A stretch of 64,000 nucleotides of DNA from Bradyrhizobium sp. CCGB12. Lineage in GTDB: Bacteria > Pseudomonadota > Alphaproteobacteria > Rhizobiales > Xanthobacteraceae. Positions 9,047 to 19,046 of the stretch are shown in pieces. Location of the stretch: NCBI RefSeq assembly GCF_024199845.1, contig NZ_JANADO010000001.1, forward strand, positions 3,782,001 to 3,846,000, read 5' to 3'. The notes beneath the pieces were generated by a model that saw only the letters and a list, made by a program, of their open reading frames with translations, was not told the origin of the DNA and ran no database searches. Position numbers and translations under genes: made by a program. Each line of letters opens with the position of its first letter. Positions within the stretch are counted from its first letter, which is position 1.

Positions 9047-11383
9047 GTGATGCTTCAAAACAATCTTCAACACACGGATAGACTACGGCTGCCGGTGAAC
9101 CTCGCTCAACCCGCCCAGACAAGCGGCGGCGGTATCAGCGAGATCATCAATTTCGCTATCGGCCTCCTACGACGCCAGTATCTTGTTATCCTTGTCACTG
9201 CTGCGCTCGCCATTGCAGCCAGCCTGCTCTATCTCCGAGTGGTGCCTCCAACCTATGAGGCGCAGGTTCAGATCCTATTGGCCAATCCAAGGCCTCAATT
9301 TGTTCAGCAGCAATCGCTCCTCGCCGAGCCGGCCTTCGATCTCAATCAGATCGAGACCCAGCTTCAGCTCTTGAGATCGAAGGCCACTGCGGTTGCGGTA
9401 ATTGACCAGCTGAAACTGACCGGCGATCCGGACTTCAGTGCATCAGGGCCATCTATGCAGTCGCTCTGGCAGCGAATTCGGTCATTGGCCTCGACTGGAT
9501 CGAAGAAAGACGCGCCGTCCAATACGCAAGGTGAACCATCAGATGCCATCGTAGACGCATTTCTCAGCCGACTTTCAGCGGGACGAGTCGGGCACAGCAA
9601 CATCATTGAGATCGGCTTCAGCTCGAGCAGCGCTGTCCGCGCCGCGGAGATTGTCAACGCGGTCGCCAATACTTACGTTGCCGACCAGCTCAACGCAAAA
9701 TTCGACGCCAATCGCAGGGCAACAAGCTGGCTGCAGGAGCGGCTGCGCGAGCTCGGTGACCAAGCTCTCGCCGCACAACGTGCAGTCGACATCTACAAGG
9801 CTCAGAACAATATTGTTTCCTTGGATGGAAAGCCAATCACCGAGCAGCAGATCACGGAAATCAACAATCGGTTGGCGGCCGCACGCACCCAGACATCTGA
9901 GGCGACAGCCAAGTTGGCTCGCTATGAAACCCTTCTTGCCTCCGATCCGAAGAAGTCGTCCTCGCTGGTCGATCTGGATGCTATCGGGAGCGATGGGCTC
10001 AACAGTCCGATCATTACGGGGCTGCGTCAGCAGTACCTGGAGCTCTCCCGGCGTGAGGCCGAGTTGACGGCGAGGGTCGGTCGCGACCACTTGGCAGTCG
10101 TCAATGTTCGCAACCGGATTCGGGAGTTTCGTGTCTCCATTTTCGACGAAGTCCGACGACTTGCCGAAGTCAGCCGAAGCGAATTCGAACTCGCCAAACA
10201 GCGCCAGGAAGAAATCGAAAAGCAGCTGTCCAAGGCCGTTTCGCAGTCCCGTTCGGTCAATTCTGCTGAGCTAACCATCAAGGATCTGGAAAGCCGGGCA
10301 AAGGGCTTACGTACCTTGTATGAGACCTTTTTGCAGCGTTATATGGGCTCCGCGCAGCAGGAGACATTTCCCGTCTCAGAAACGCGGATGCTTTTTCCCG
10401 CTTCGCCGCCGCCGACCAAGAGCAAGCCAAAAACAAGGCTGGTGCTGGCGTTCGGCATGTTCGGCGGTCTCGCGGTCGGCATCGGCCTAGCGCTCCTCAG
10501 AGACCTCATGGACCGCGTTTTTCGGACCTCTTCGCAAGTGGAAACCGTGCTGGAATTGCCTTGTCTATCTCTGGTCCCGCTGTTGCCGGCTCGTAAATCT
10601 CCGAAGCCACCAGTTCGACTCCAGAAAACCGATGATGATGTTCAGCAACGAATAGTTTCGTCCCCAACTGCGATCCATCGGACCGTGGTCGGGATGCCCC
10701 TTTCTCGATACACCGAGGCAATTCGTTCTATCAAGCTGGCCATCGACCACAATCCGGCGAAAATCTCCTCGCAGGTCATCGGCATTACCTCGGCCTTACC
10801 CAATGAGGGAAAGACCACAATTGCAGCCTCGCTTGCGCAATTGATTGGACACACCGGCAAGAGAGCCATCATCGTCGATTGCGACCTCAGGAATCCCTCA
10901 CTGACTTCCATCCTCGCGCCCAAGGCGGGCTGCGGAATCCTCGAAGTTGCAAACGGCAGCCGGTCGCTCGCCGATGCAATCTGGCGGGATCCGACGACCA
11001 ATCTTGCATTTCTACCCGCCGTGCGGCGGGGACCTCTGCTTCACACCAGCGAAATTCTCTGCGCCGACGCGATAAGCAAGCTGTTCGACCGTTTGCGGGC
11101 CGAATATGACTACGTCATCGTCGACCTTCCTCCCCTGACCCCGTTGGTCGATGTTCGAGCCACTTCATCTCTCATAGATTGCTACATCCTTGTCGTTGAA
11201 TGGGGCCGGACCAAAATCGATGTCGTGCAGCACGCACTACACACGGCCCCCAACATCCACGAATCGTTGATCGGGGCGGTTCTCAGCAAAACGGATACCA
11301 AAGCAATGGCTCGATATGACGGTCATCGGAGCTACTACTATCATGACAGCCACTACATCCGTTACGGTCTGTCGGGTTCTTGA
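9047..11383 (+). CDS. Wzc-like polysaccharide co-polymerase with BY-kinase domain
   Basis: This 778-residue inner-membrane protein would control chain length and export of exopolysaccharide. A Wzz domain starts with a membrane helix near residues 40-65 (VILVTAALAIAASLLYL). Long coiled coils (about 200-440) and a second membrane helix (LAFGMFGGLAVGIGLALL, near 470) follow. The cytoplasmic kinase domain has Walker A SALPNEGKTT (about 581-590), Walker A' AIIVDCDLRNPS and Walker B DYVIVDLPPLTPLVD. The C-terminus carries a tyrosine cluster (YDGHRSYYYHDSHYIRYG), the usual autophosphorylation tail. GTG 9047 and ATG 9050 are both possible starts. The next gene overlaps its stop. Confidence 0.93.
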   Translation: MMLQNNLQHTDRLRLPVNLAQPAQTSGGGISEIINFAIGLLRRQYLVILVTAALAIAASLLYLRVVPPTYEAQVQILLANPRPQFVQQQSLLAEPAFDLNQIETQLQLLRSKATAVAVIDQLKLTGDPDFSASGPSMQSLWQRIRSLASTGSKKDAPSNTQGEPSDAIVDAFLSRLSAGRVGHSNIIEIGFSSSSAVRAAEIVNAVANTYVADQLNAKFDANRRATSWLQERLRELGDQALAAQRAVDIYKAQNNIVSLDGKPITEQQITEINNRLAAARTQTSEATAKLARYETLLASDPKKSSSLVDLDAIGSDGLNSPIITGLRQQYLELSRREAELTARVGRDHLAVVNVRNRIREFRVSIFDEVRRLAEVSRSEFELAKQRQEEIEKQLSKAVSQSRSVNSAELTIKDLESRAKGLRTLYETFLQRYMGSAQQETFPVSETRMLFPASPPPTKSKPKTRLVLAFGMFGGLAVGIGLALLRDLMDRVFRTSSQVETVLELPCLSLVPLLPARKSPKPPVRLQKTDDDVQQRIVSSPTAIHRTVVGMPLSRYTEAIRSIKLAIDHNPAKISSQVIGITSALPNEGKTTIAASLAQLIGHTGKRAIIVDCDLRNPSLTSILAPKAGCGILEVANGSRSLADAIWRDPTTNLAFLPAVRRGPLLHTSEILCADAISKLFDRLRAEYDYVIVDLPPLTPLVDVRATSSLIDCYILVVEWGRTKIDVVQHALHTAPNIHESLIGAVLSKTDTKAMARYDGHRSYYYHDSHYIRYGLSGS

Positions 11384-13470
11384 GGCTGTCTCCTAGCGGC
11401 CATCACGTTCTCCAGCCAGCGGATCAGCGGAGTGGCCGCACCACACGATGGTGTTTCATGATTGTCCGGCTTGTCATGTTGGCCGAATTGGTGGCGATCG
11501 CCGCGGCGCTCGCAATGCCGGAAACCTTGCAGATCTGGGTGTTGGCAGCCTTCGTACTTGCAATAGCGGCGCTGACGGTGGCAATTTTTCCGCCACCCAC
11601 CTCTCTCGGGGTCGCCAAGCTGCTCCGGCCTGGCATCGTCATTGCGCTTGCAGCTCCGGCGTTTCTGATGGCGCTACAGGCAGTGCCGATGCCCATGGGC
11701 ACACTCGGCAATCCCATCTGGGCAACTGCATCGGTGGCCTTGAACGAGCCCCTCGCTGAAATAATCACAGTCGATACTGGGGCGACCATGTTCTCGCTCG
11801 TGCAGTATTGCGCCGTGCTCGCAGCTGCTTTCGTCACTGCGGTCATCACGCTTGACCGAATTCGCGCAGCGCAAGTCCTGCATCTCCTGCTGGCGGTAAC
11901 CACAATTGCTACAGCTATGTGGTTCGGCAAGGAAACGATTGGTGCCGCTGGCCCCGATGGTTCAACCGTCGCAGTGCTCGGCGTCTTGCTGTCCTGTGCG
12001 GCAGCGATGCGCGCGGTCGATCAGTTGCGGCGACGCAGTCGGCCAGGAACAATTGTCCCAGCCCCGCTCCCTGCTCTGTCCGCCGCGATCATCACAATGA
12101 TTGTCTGTGTGGCCGCGCTGCTCATCCGGGCCGACTTGGCCGCCGTTGTTGCCGCCCTCCTCGGATCAGGACTCCTGCTCTCGGTGTTCGCGATTCGCAG
12201 GTGGTTCTTGGGTTTGTGGGGTTCCGCTGGCGTTCTCGCCGCCGCCGCGATCATCTTCATCGCCACTCTAACCGTCATGCCGCTCAGAACGAACAGCGAC
12301 CCGACGATCGCGTTGTCGACGAGCAGCCAGACCGCAACCGAGCGGATGCTGCAGGACGTCGGGCCGGCGGGATCCGGTGCGGGCGCGTCGACGGTCCTTT
12401 TGCCGATTTACCGGGATGTTGGAGGCGGCGCCTCGCGCGAGAGGCCAACCGCTGCCGCCACGATCGTTATAGACATGGGGTGGGCCTTTCTCTTCGGCGT
12501 CCTGGTTGTTGCAACGCTCGGCGCCTGTGTTCTGATCAGGCGCTCTCTGTCGCAGGCCTACGATTACGTGTATCCAGCCTTGGGTGCGGCAGCTTCAATT
12601 GCGCTGACGATACTGGCCTTTGCCGATCATGGAATTCTGGGTTTTGGCGCATCGCTTTCGGTCGCCGTGCTTTTCGGGCTGGCGTTCGGCCAGAGCATCC
12701 CCGGCGCAGGTCGTGATGCCCTATCGTTGGAATCGAAAGAGGCTTCCGACCGGGCTGCCGGTCCAGCTCCAGCGTCTCGCCCGAAGTTCGCGTTGGTGCT
12801 TGCCATCGCTTGGCCTCGCGTTACCCTGATGGTGCTAGGGATCACGTTGATCATGCAGGCACTATGGATGGTCTTCCCCGAGTGGTCTCTCGGTGGTCAA
12901 TCCCCTTTGTCGACAGCTGTGTCGACCACAGCAGCATGGCCGAACGGGATATCGAAGCCGGCTTCGATTGCGGCATCGCGTGAAGACTTGTCGACCCGAG
13001 GGGGATCAAGTTCCAACGGAATTTCGGCCCCTCCTGTGAACGAGCAAAAGACGGCTCTTCCAGTGCCTTCGAATGCGCTTACTCGCGCATTGCACTCATC
13101 GCCTCTCCGCGGCGACATTTGGCTCATGCTCGCGGCAGCGTCCAAGCACAATTCGCCCCAGTCCAGCACGGCAGCGATGCTCAAGATGTCGTATTATACT
13201 GCGCCCAATGATTTGGATCTGGTTCCGTTACGCGTATCCGTCGCGCTCGCTACAGATGCTGTGGTACGGGAGCCCGAACTTCGCGACTTGATCAAGCGCG
13301 ACGTGAGCCTCGTCGTTACGCATCGGCCTGCCCTCAGGCCGGCGCTTGCGAGCGCGTACCGGTCAGCCTCGTCCGACGGTAAGACCTATCTCGAGGGCCT
13401 AATTTCAGAGCAGGATCCGACATACCTCGACCAAGTGCGCGCGCGGAATTCCAGGCCGGGTTCGCGATAA
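11380..13470 (+). CDS. Polytopic membrane protein, candidate exopolysaccharide polymerase
   Basis: The product has about ten or more hydrophobic segments over the first 500 residues and a polar C-terminal part of about 170 residues. Its place between the Wzc-like gene and the sugar transferase, and its helix layout with a large loop, suggest a Wzy/O-antigen-ligase-like polymerase; this is inference, since I see no strong Wzy motif. The frame opens with TTG 11380, overlapping the previous stop as TTGA, but the first 26 residues are polar and unconvincing. ATG 11458 (MIVRLVMLAELVAI) is an equally good start. The C-terminal region may be periplasmic and TPR-like (EGLISEQDPTYLDQVRA). Confidence 0.75.
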   Translation: MRLSPSGHHVLQPADQRSGRTTRWCFMIVRLVMLAELVAIAAALAMPETLQIWVLAAFVLAIAALTVAIFPPPTSLGVAKLLRPGIVIALAAPAFLMALQAVPMPMGTLGNPIWATASVALNEPLAEIITVDTGATMFSLVQYCAVLAAAFVTAVITLDRIRAAQVLHLLLAVTTIATAMWFGKETIGAAGPDGSTVAVLGVLLSCAAAMRAVDQLRRRSRPGTIVPAPLPALSAAIITMIVCVAALLIRADLAAVVAALLGSGLLLSVFAIRRWFLGLWGSAGVLAAAAIIFIATLTVMPLRTNSDPTIALSTSSQTATERMLQDVGPAGSGAGASTVLLPIYRDVGGGASRERPTAAATIVIDMGWAFLFGVLVVATLGACVLIRRSLSQAYDYVYPALGAAASIALTILAFADHGILGFGASLSVAVLFGLAFGQSIPGAGRDALSLESKEASDRAAGPAPASRPKFALVLAIAWPRVTLMVLGITLIMQALWMVFPEWSLGGQSPLSTAVSTTAAWPNGISKPASIAASREDLSTRGGSSSNGISAPPVNEQKTALPVPSNALTRALHSSPLRGDIWLMLAAASKHNSPQSSTAAMLKMSYYTAPNDLDLVPLRVSVALATDAVVREPELRDLIKRDVSLVVTHRPALRPALASAYRSASSDGKTYLEGLISEQDPTYLDQVRARNSRPGSR

Positions 13471-13624
13471 GATCCTGAGCCAGCGATCTTTGGCTCGACG
13501 GGCGATCGTGGATCCCGCGACAAGGCGGCGCACGGCCAAATTAACCGTCTGGAACCATGATTTTGCACTTGATAAATTCAATTAATTATTAATAATTAAA
13601 TAATTAAATTTCAGGGCCACGGCG

Positions 13625-15103
13625 ATGAATTTCGTGAACCGACATTTCCCTGATCGTGAGATTGCCGATCAGGTCAGTCCCGAGCCGCCAGTATTCCGCC
13701 AGCACAAATGGCCTCTTCGTTATGACGCGGTCGAATACGTGGCGCTCTGTGCGGATATTGCCATCATTCTATTTGCCAGCGTCGTTTCCACATTCCTGTA
13801 CCAGGTTCAGAATGGGCAAGCCGCGGCCAACTTGAGTGACGCTGTTGGCTTGGCGCTGGTCAGTGCAGCTTGTCTTGTTTGTCTGCTGAAGACCCGCGGC
13901 CTTTATCAGCCAGTCGAGCTCCTCGTCCTCCGAAACCAGATACGCGCTGTCTCTATAGCTTGGATGTCACTGTCGGCCTTCGGTTGGGCTGTATACGGCT
14001 TAGCAGTCCGCCCGGGGACTTCTCAGCACGGAGGCCTGCTTTTCCTGCTTTTCGCCGTCCTGGCCCTGGGCTTGCTTGTGGCCGAGCGGTGGGGAGTCAA
14101 GGCGCTGCTCGGAAGGGGCCTGAGCGGCAGAAAGTTCGCCAACACAAATATTGTTCTGATCAGCGATCAACCACTGTCGAAAAACGCGGGGTTGTCCGAA
14201 ACCCTGTCAATGCAGGGCTATTGCGTCAAGGGACGGTTCAGCTTGCCTCCGGTTGGCTTCGGTCCTGCCTGTCGAAGGCGGCTCACGGCCCGTGTGATTG
14301 ACTACATTCGCAATTGCCAGCTCGACCAGGTGGTGGTGGAAGCCGACCCGGAGCGATGGCCCGAACTGCGAGCCTTCGTTGCCGATTTGCGAGTATTGCC
14401 GTTCCCGATCATGTTCGTGCCGGTCGGCACGACATCCGAATTGCTTCGACATCCTACGCGGAAACTTGGAAGTGCCGTTTGTGTAGAACTGCAGCGTGGC
14501 CCCCTCACGCCGCTGGAATGCGCGACCAAGCGAATGATTGATCTTATCGGCGCGGGCTTCGCCCTGGCGATCTTTGCCCCGCTGCTCGCTCTAGTCGCGG
14601 TTGCGATCAAGCTGGACTCAACCGGTCCGATATTCTTTCGGCAGCAACGCTGCGGCTTCAACGGCCGGATCTTCTTGATCCGCAAATTCCGGACGATGCA
14701 TGTGCTCGAGGACGGACCCATGATCCTTCAAGCCAACCGCACGGATCGACGCATCACCCGCATCGGCAAATGGTTGCGCCGGACAAGCATCGATGAACTG
14801 CCACAACTGCTGAATGTTCTCGACGGCAGCATGTCGTTGATAGGCCCACGTCCCCACGCCCTGGCTCACGACGGAGAATTTGACAAGCTCGTGCGGAGCT
14901 ACGCCCTTCGCCGCAGGGTCAGGCCGGGATTGACCGGCTGGGCCCAAGTCCATGGCTGCCGCGGCCCGACGCCCACGGCAGTCACGGTGGAGACGCGTGT
15001 ACAATACGATCTCTGGTACATCGATAATTGGAGCCTTCGGCTCGATCTCGCAATCCTGCTGCGAACTCCGGTGGAGCTGTTGCGGGGGCGCAATGCCTAC
15101 TAG
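13625..15103 (+). CDS. Polyprenyl-phosphate sugar-1-phosphate transferase (WbaP/PssA type)
   Basis: This 492-residue enzyme starts repeat-unit synthesis by moving a sugar phosphate onto undecaprenyl phosphate. Four N-terminal membrane helices (about residues 38-155) and a degenerate CoA-binding-like domain lead to the catalytic bacterial sugar-transferase domain from about residue 298. Diagnostic motifs are [63 protein letters not shown] followed by PRPH, and [12 protein letters not shown]. It follows the candidate polymerase after a 154-base AT-rich gap that may hold its own promoter (AATTAATTATTAATAATTAAATAATT). Length is normal. Confidence 0.94.
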   Translation: MNFVNRHFPDREIADQVSPEPPVFRQHKWPLRYDAVEYVALCADIAIILFASVVSTFLYQVQNGQAAANLSDAVGLALVSAACLVCLLKTRGLYQPVELLVLRNQIRAVSIAWMSLSAFGWAVYGLAVRPGTSQHGGLLFLLFAVLALGLLVAERWGVKALLGRGLSGRKFANTNIVLISDQPLSKNAGLSETLSMQGYCVKGRFSLPPVGFGPACRRRLTARVIDYIRNCQLDQVVVEADPERWPELRAFVADLRVLPFPIMFVPVGTTSELLRHPTRKLGSAVCVELQRGPLTPLECATKRMIDLIGAGFALAIFAPLLALVAVAIKLDSTGPIFFRQQRCGFNGRIFLIRKFRTMHVLEDGPMILQANRTDRRITRIGKWLRRTSIDELPQLLNVLDGSMSLIGPRPHALAHDGEFDKLVRSYALRRRVRPGLTGWAQVHGCRGPTPTAVTVETRVQYDLWYIDNWSLRLDLAILLRTPVELLRGRNAY

Positions 15104-15165
15104 CCGCACGATCAATCGAGCAGCGCCGCTTACCCCTACCATCCTGTTGAGCATTGCCGATCGGG

Positions 15166-15534
15166 TCAGGCCCGCTGACGGAGCTTCTGCCCCGCATCCC
15201 CGATGCGAAACTCTTCAATCCGCTTGCCGGACTTCATCGCGGCAACCAACCACCGAGGCCGCTTGCCACGCCCTGACCAGGTTTCGGAAGTCTGCGGGTT
15301 CCGATACTTCGGCAGCACGCGCGGATATTTACGCCTCGGCTTGCCGGTCTGAGTTAGGCCTGACGCACCTGAGTCCGCCAAAGAAGCCATCCCGCCCCCA
15401 AGTGCGGCCAGGCGTTTCTCCAATTCGTGCTTTTCCGCCTTGATCCTGTCAGACAAGATCCCGCTGATTTCCTCATGAAGCGACCAGAGATCGTCAAGGG
15501 ACATGGATTCTAATTCGAGTTTCTTTGCTGACAT
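15166..15534 (-). CDS. H-NS-family nucleoid protein (copy 1)
   Basis: The 122-residue product has the two-part H-NS plan: an N-terminal coiled coil for oligomerisation (SLDDLWSLHEEISGILSDRI) and a C-terminal DNA-binding domain with YPRVLPKYRNPQ, TWSGRGKRPRWL and a helix to the end. Such proteins bind AT-rich DNA and silence acquired genes. I chose ATG 15534; a start at 15558 would add eight residues. It converges with the sugar transferase gene. A paralogue lies at 16201 on the other strand, sharing DLWSLHEE/ELWLLHEE and the whole DNA-binding motif. Confidence 0.9.
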   Translation of the reverse strand: MSAKKLELESMSLDDLWSLHEEISGILSDRIKAEKHELEKRLAALGGGMASLADSGASGLTQTGKPRRKYPRVLPKYRNPQTSETWSGRGKRPRWLVAAMKSGKRIEEFRIGDAGQKLRQRA

Positions 15535-15782
15535 GGTCCACCGTATAGTTGTGCTCAACTGATAATGTTCCGGTCAACATTAATCAAGTCGGGGAGTCGA
15601 ATTTTCACAAAAAAATACGTGGAACCGTGCTGAAACTCGCGCCCACATAACTGCGCCGCGCGAACTAATCAAGCCGGAAAAATAGCAATCCGCACAATTA
15701 AACCGCGGAGGGGCGTTAATTGCACGTCTGAGATGTAGCCGCGGAACCGTTCAAGCGACACGGCCCACTTGAAGGGACGAGA

Positions 15783-16055
15783 CTAACTCGGCCGCGCGAA
15801 CGACCTGCCACGCCGCAGCCTCGCCAAATGTCCACCGCGAGTGGACCCTCCCTTCCCCCGTCGAGACACCATTGTAGTTGCCCGACCGTCCCACAGCCGC
15901 AAACGGGAGCGGATGACCTCGATATCCCTGAGCGCGCGCCGTCGGAGTTCGATTTGGGACCTCAGGGCCTGGATGTCTGATAATGCAGCCGAGGGAACGA
16001 TAAACCGGCTTACCGAATCCTGAAGACGTTCAAGAGGATACTCGATCAAGATCAT
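15783..16055 (-). CDS. Small basic protein of unknown function
   Basis: A 90-residue frame begins MILIEYPLERLQDSVSRFIV, has an amphipathic helical centre (SDIQALRSQIELRRRALRDI) and a very basic Arg/Gly tail. GGAGGA lies immediately before ATG 16055, too close for it, so TTG 16049 may be the real start. The tail resembles nucleic-acid-binding ends but no family is recognised. It sits between two H-NS-like genes and is divergent from the second. Coding status is moderate. Confidence 0.4.
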   Translation of the reverse strand: MILIEYPLERLQDSVSRFIVPSAALSDIQALRSQIELRRRALRDIEVIRSRLRLWDGRATTMVSRRGKGGSTRGGHLARLRRGRSFARPS

Positions 16056-16200
16056 TCCTCCACTATGCGCCTTTAGCCTCTAGCTTTCTGACGCTTATTA
16101 ATAAAATAATCATCGTAATAATTATTAAATACCATATAATGAATTTATTGCGTCGTCAAATTCAACCCTGACTTCAGTCAATTTGGAGGATGATAGATGA

Positions 16201-16623
16201 ATGACCGGTCAGTCGAACGGTGACGAGAATGCTATGCGCAGGCAGGATCTCGAAGCCATGGATTTTGAGGAACTTTGGCTCCTCCACGAGGAGCTAACGA
16301 AGATTCTTGCCGAAAAGATCACAGCCGAAAAGCGGGAGCTAGAAAAACGCCTCGCGCAGCTCAACCAGTCGGACCAGTTCAGCGAAACTGAAGGCGGGGC
16401 GGCTCAGACAGGGACAAGCCAGCCGCCGGCGCGCCGCAGGTATCCCAAGGTCATGCCGAAGTACTGCAACCCGCTCCAGCCGACAGAGACTTGGTCAGGA
16501 CGCGGTAAGCAGCCTCGCTGGCTAGTAGCCGCCCTCCAATCCGGCCATACGCTGGAGGAGTTCAGAATCCCCGAGAATGGCGAACCGACGGATCGGAGTG
16601 CTGGCGGTCGAGAGCATTCCTAG
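16201..16623 (+). CDS. H-NS-family nucleoid protein (copy 2)
   Basis: This 140-residue paralogue of the gene at 15166 has the N-terminal coiled coil (DFEELWLLHEELTKILAEKI), a Gln/Thr-rich linker, and the DNA-binding motif YPKVMPKYCNP with TWSGRGKQPRWLVAALQSG. A strong ribosome site TTGGAGGA precedes a crowded set of ATGs; ATG 16201 is the one that opens this frame, while nearby ATGs at 16190 and 16197 stop at once. An internal Met at 16234 would start the protein at its first helix. The 145-base AT-rich leader is a likely self-binding site. Confidence 0.88.
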   Translation: MTGQSNGDENAMRRQDLEAMDFEELWLLHEELTKILAEKITAEKRELEKRLAQLNQSDQFSETEGGAAQTGTSQPPARRRYPKVMPKYCNPLQPTETWSGRGKQPRWLVAALQSGHTLEEFRIPENGEPTDRSAGGREHS

Positions 16624-16685
16624 CGCTGCAACCACTGCGAAGGTTCGACCGCTCACCTCTAAGGCCAACGTCACCATCGACCACC

Positions 16686-17750
16686 CTAGACCTTTCCCGC
16701 ACGAACCGCGGTGGCCATCTTCAATAGAAAATGCATGGTGTTCGCTTTTGGCATCGACCACGACCCGCGGCGCGCGCTCTGCGCGTAGCCAAGGGACGCC
16801 TCTCGCCGGTAATTTCTGAGATCCAGGACTGTCATCGCAAGGAAGGGCACGCGTGAGCCCGGAAAGCGCGCCTGCATCAATTGACGAATGAACTGCAAAC
16901 GCGGAATCAATCGGGAGCGCAGCGCCTGCGGGATCTCGACTCCAAGCAGCTCAGCGAGAGCAAACAGCTGCGTTTCGACCGCGTTCTTCATCAATCCGCC
17001 AGAGATGTGGGAGGTCAGTTCCTTCCAGTCGAGCCCCCCGATGGAACTGTTCAGATCGCGCAATTCGACCAAATGCCGCAGATCTAGGTCGCCAAGCCAA
17101 TAGCCATAATCTTGAAACTGGTCATGGATGATTAGCATGAGTGCTCGGTACGTGGGCGCCGGAATTCGCACGCTTCCCCGCCCCAGCGACATGGGGACGC
17201 AATGGCTGAGAGCAGCGTCGCGGTAGCAGTACGCAGGGCCAGGAACGGCCTGCTGCAGATCGATGGCGCCGACATCGATCGATCGGATCAGTTCGACAAA
17301 CCATCTCCGGCTTTCGCGAGAAGCCTGAGCATGAATCTCATAGCCAATTGCGCGAAGAGCAGAAATTGCATCTTCAGCTTCGTCCGGCATGACCATAATA
17401 TCCAGATCGGACATCAGTCGAACACCTCGCCGCTCGGGCGTGGCAGCTAGTGTCGCCGCCCCCTTGAGTAGCACCGGCGTAATTCCGCGACCATTCATCG
17501 CAACGACAGCTTCCTCCAATTGATCCGCCAACCGCTCGTTGCGTTGAACATTTCGGCGATAGATCTGGCGGACATATGCGCTGACGTCCTCAGGCAGCAC
17601 GGATGCGTGTTGGTCAACGAAGTCAATAAGGGCAGGCGTCGTCAGGGTCTCGTTCGCGAGACCGATTACGGACATCCAATCCACATCCGCAGGCGGGGCG
17701 CCTCGCAAGCAATCACAGAGGCTTATCAGTGCCGCACTATGCTTTCCCAT
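16686..17750 (-). CDS. Nucleotidyltransferase-family protein (NTP_transf_5 type)
   Basis: The 354-residue product matches the uncharacterised nucleotidyltransferase family often paired with HprK-like kinases. The motif VLLKGAATLA near residue 93 and the metal-binding SDLDIMV (Asp115, Asp117) are the catalytic signs, followed by a helical region with LIIHDQFQDYG and DLRHLVEL. I chose ATG 17750, which overlaps the kinase gene's end by 14 bases; starting at 17828 would add 26 unmatched residues. In other genomes such enzymes sit with RiPP or polysaccharide genes, and their substrates are largely unknown. Translational overlap with the kinase points to a shared pathway. Confidence 0.8.
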   Translation of the reverse strand: MGKHSAALISLCDCLRGAPPADVDWMSVIGLANETLTTPALIDFVDQHASVLPEDVSAYVRQIYRRNVQRNERLADQLEEAVVAMNGRGITPVLLKGAATLAATPERRGVRLMSDLDIMVMPDEAEDAISALRAIGYEIHAQASRESRRWFVELIRSIDVGAIDLQQAVPGPAYCYRDAALSHCVPMSLGRGSVRIPAPTYRALMLIIHDQFQDYGYWLGDLDLRHLVELRDLNSSIGGLDWKELTSHISGGLMKNAVETQLFALAELLGVEIPQALRSRLIPRLQFIRQLMQARFPGSRVPFLAMTVLDLRNYRREASLGYAQSARRGSWSMPKANTMHFLLKMATAVRAGKV

Positions 17751-18864
17751 TACACAAGTCCGCCAATAGCTCCCGAGCTTCCACTGCCTCGCAGTAAGTA
17801 AGCTGAAATGATCGTGCACCAGAAACAATCCGCTTCAACGCGGAAAAGCCGGCCTGAGACAGCTTTCCGTCGGCGGCAAATGCGCCCTCAATGAGCCGCT
17901 TCATCGAATCGAGCTGATCCAAGGCGGTCAGCTCCGGCGAACCTTGCGCGACTCTGTTCAAGAAAATGATCCAGCCCACAGCAAGACTTCCGTTGTGCGC
18001 GTTCGAAATTGGCAAATATCGCACCTCGGCGCCATCGGCTCGGCGATGCGTGACGCCGTCCCAATTGCTTTGCAATACCGACAACCACTCCCACGACCCT
18101 TCCTTAAGGGTGAGAGCAAACGGGATTCCACAGGCCGTGCCATCACTCTCGATCAGCGCAACGTCATCGCCGGCATATTGAAATCCCGCGTCCACCAACT
18201 GCAGTGAAAGTGTCGACTTGCCGGCTCCCGGCTCGCCGCACAACAGCAAGCCAGCCCCGGCCTTCACAAGAGACGCAGCATGGAGAGCGAAGACCCATCG
18301 ATCACTTCGGATGAGCCGATCGGTGAGGTGGGCTTTGAGTGTAGGTGCAAGTGCCTCGACTCCGCATCTATGGATGCCCGCGTCAATTCCGCCGAAGAGC
18401 ACCTGATCGTCCAGCATCATCGCCACGATCGCGATATCGCCTTGGCCTTCCTCGTTGCCCGAAGCACAAAATAGCGAGACCAACCGCTGCAGGAGGTCCC
18501 AGTTTTCAGCTCGGACACTGATACGATGCCGCCCCAACATCGCTGAGAAGGCGCAATTGGCCGACACTGGCCGGTCGATGTCCAGCAGCCCCTGGTCGAT
18601 CCAGGTGTCTATGGCCTGCCGCACGAACTGGCGCGCGACGTGCTCAACAACGTCCAGCTTGCCCAGCTCGTGATACACAGCAGCCAGAGAAGCGCCTTGC
18701 GCCAATTTGCACCAGATAAAGCCACCTACCTGGTCCAGTTGATAGATCTTTTGTCTTGCTCCACTGAACAGCACCGGCCGGCCATCGAGCAGCGCAAAGA
18801 CTGCATCGACCGCCGGCTTAAACAACACGTCTGCGGAAGATTTTTCCAACACGACTTCAGCCAC
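17737..18864 (-). CDS. PqqD-like domain fused to HPr-kinase-like serine kinase
   Basis: The first 100 of 375 residues resemble a PqqD/RRE-type peptide-binding domain (FSGARQKIYQLDQVGGFIWC, then a helical wing). The rest is an HprK-type kinase: LHAASLV with the conserved His195, the P-loop GEPGAGKST at 210-218, and the acidic AGDDVALI at 231-238. True HPr kinases have a different N-terminal domain, so this is the HprK-related group seen with lasso-peptide or capsule loci. It probably phosphorylates a peptide or sugar rather than HPr (inference from family). It is transcribed left, overlapping the nucleotidyltransferase gene. No obvious precursor peptide is adjacent. Confidence 0.82.
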   Translation of the reverse strand: MAEVVLEKSSADVLFKPAVDAVFALLDGRPVLFSGARQKIYQLDQVGGFIWCKLAQGASLAAVYHELGKLDVVEHVARQFVRQAIDTWIDQGLLDIDRPVSANCAFSAMLGRHRISVRAENWDLLQRLVSLFCASGNEEGQGDIAIVAMMLDDQVLFGGIDAGIHRCGVEALAPTLKAHLTDRLIRSDRWVFALHAASLVKAGAGLLLCGEPGAGKSTLSLQLVDAGFQYAGDDVALIESDGTACGIPFALTLKEGSWEWLSVLQSNWDGVTHRRADGAEVRYLPISNAHNGSLAVGWIIFLNRVAQGSPELTALDQLDSMKRLIEGAFAADGKLSQAGFSALKRIVSGARSFQLTYCEAVEARELLADLCNGKA

Positions 18865-19046
18865 ATGAGCGGATCAGTCTCGTCACTGGGTCGAGTCAGC
18901 GGCGAGGAGGCCCGCAGTATACCCCTCACGGCCTTCGATCGGACGAACAGCCGCCTCAGACTAGAAAAACAGTTTGGCTAGCGATGCAGGCCCAATGCTC
19001 GGTGCGGGCAAACACCACTTCGCTTTATTGGAAACCGCCTCCCCGA

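Noticed and set aside
8805..9122. A leftward frame in the rml/EPS divergent region
   Set aside because: Poor composition, and it overlaps the start of the Wzc-like gene and the promoter.
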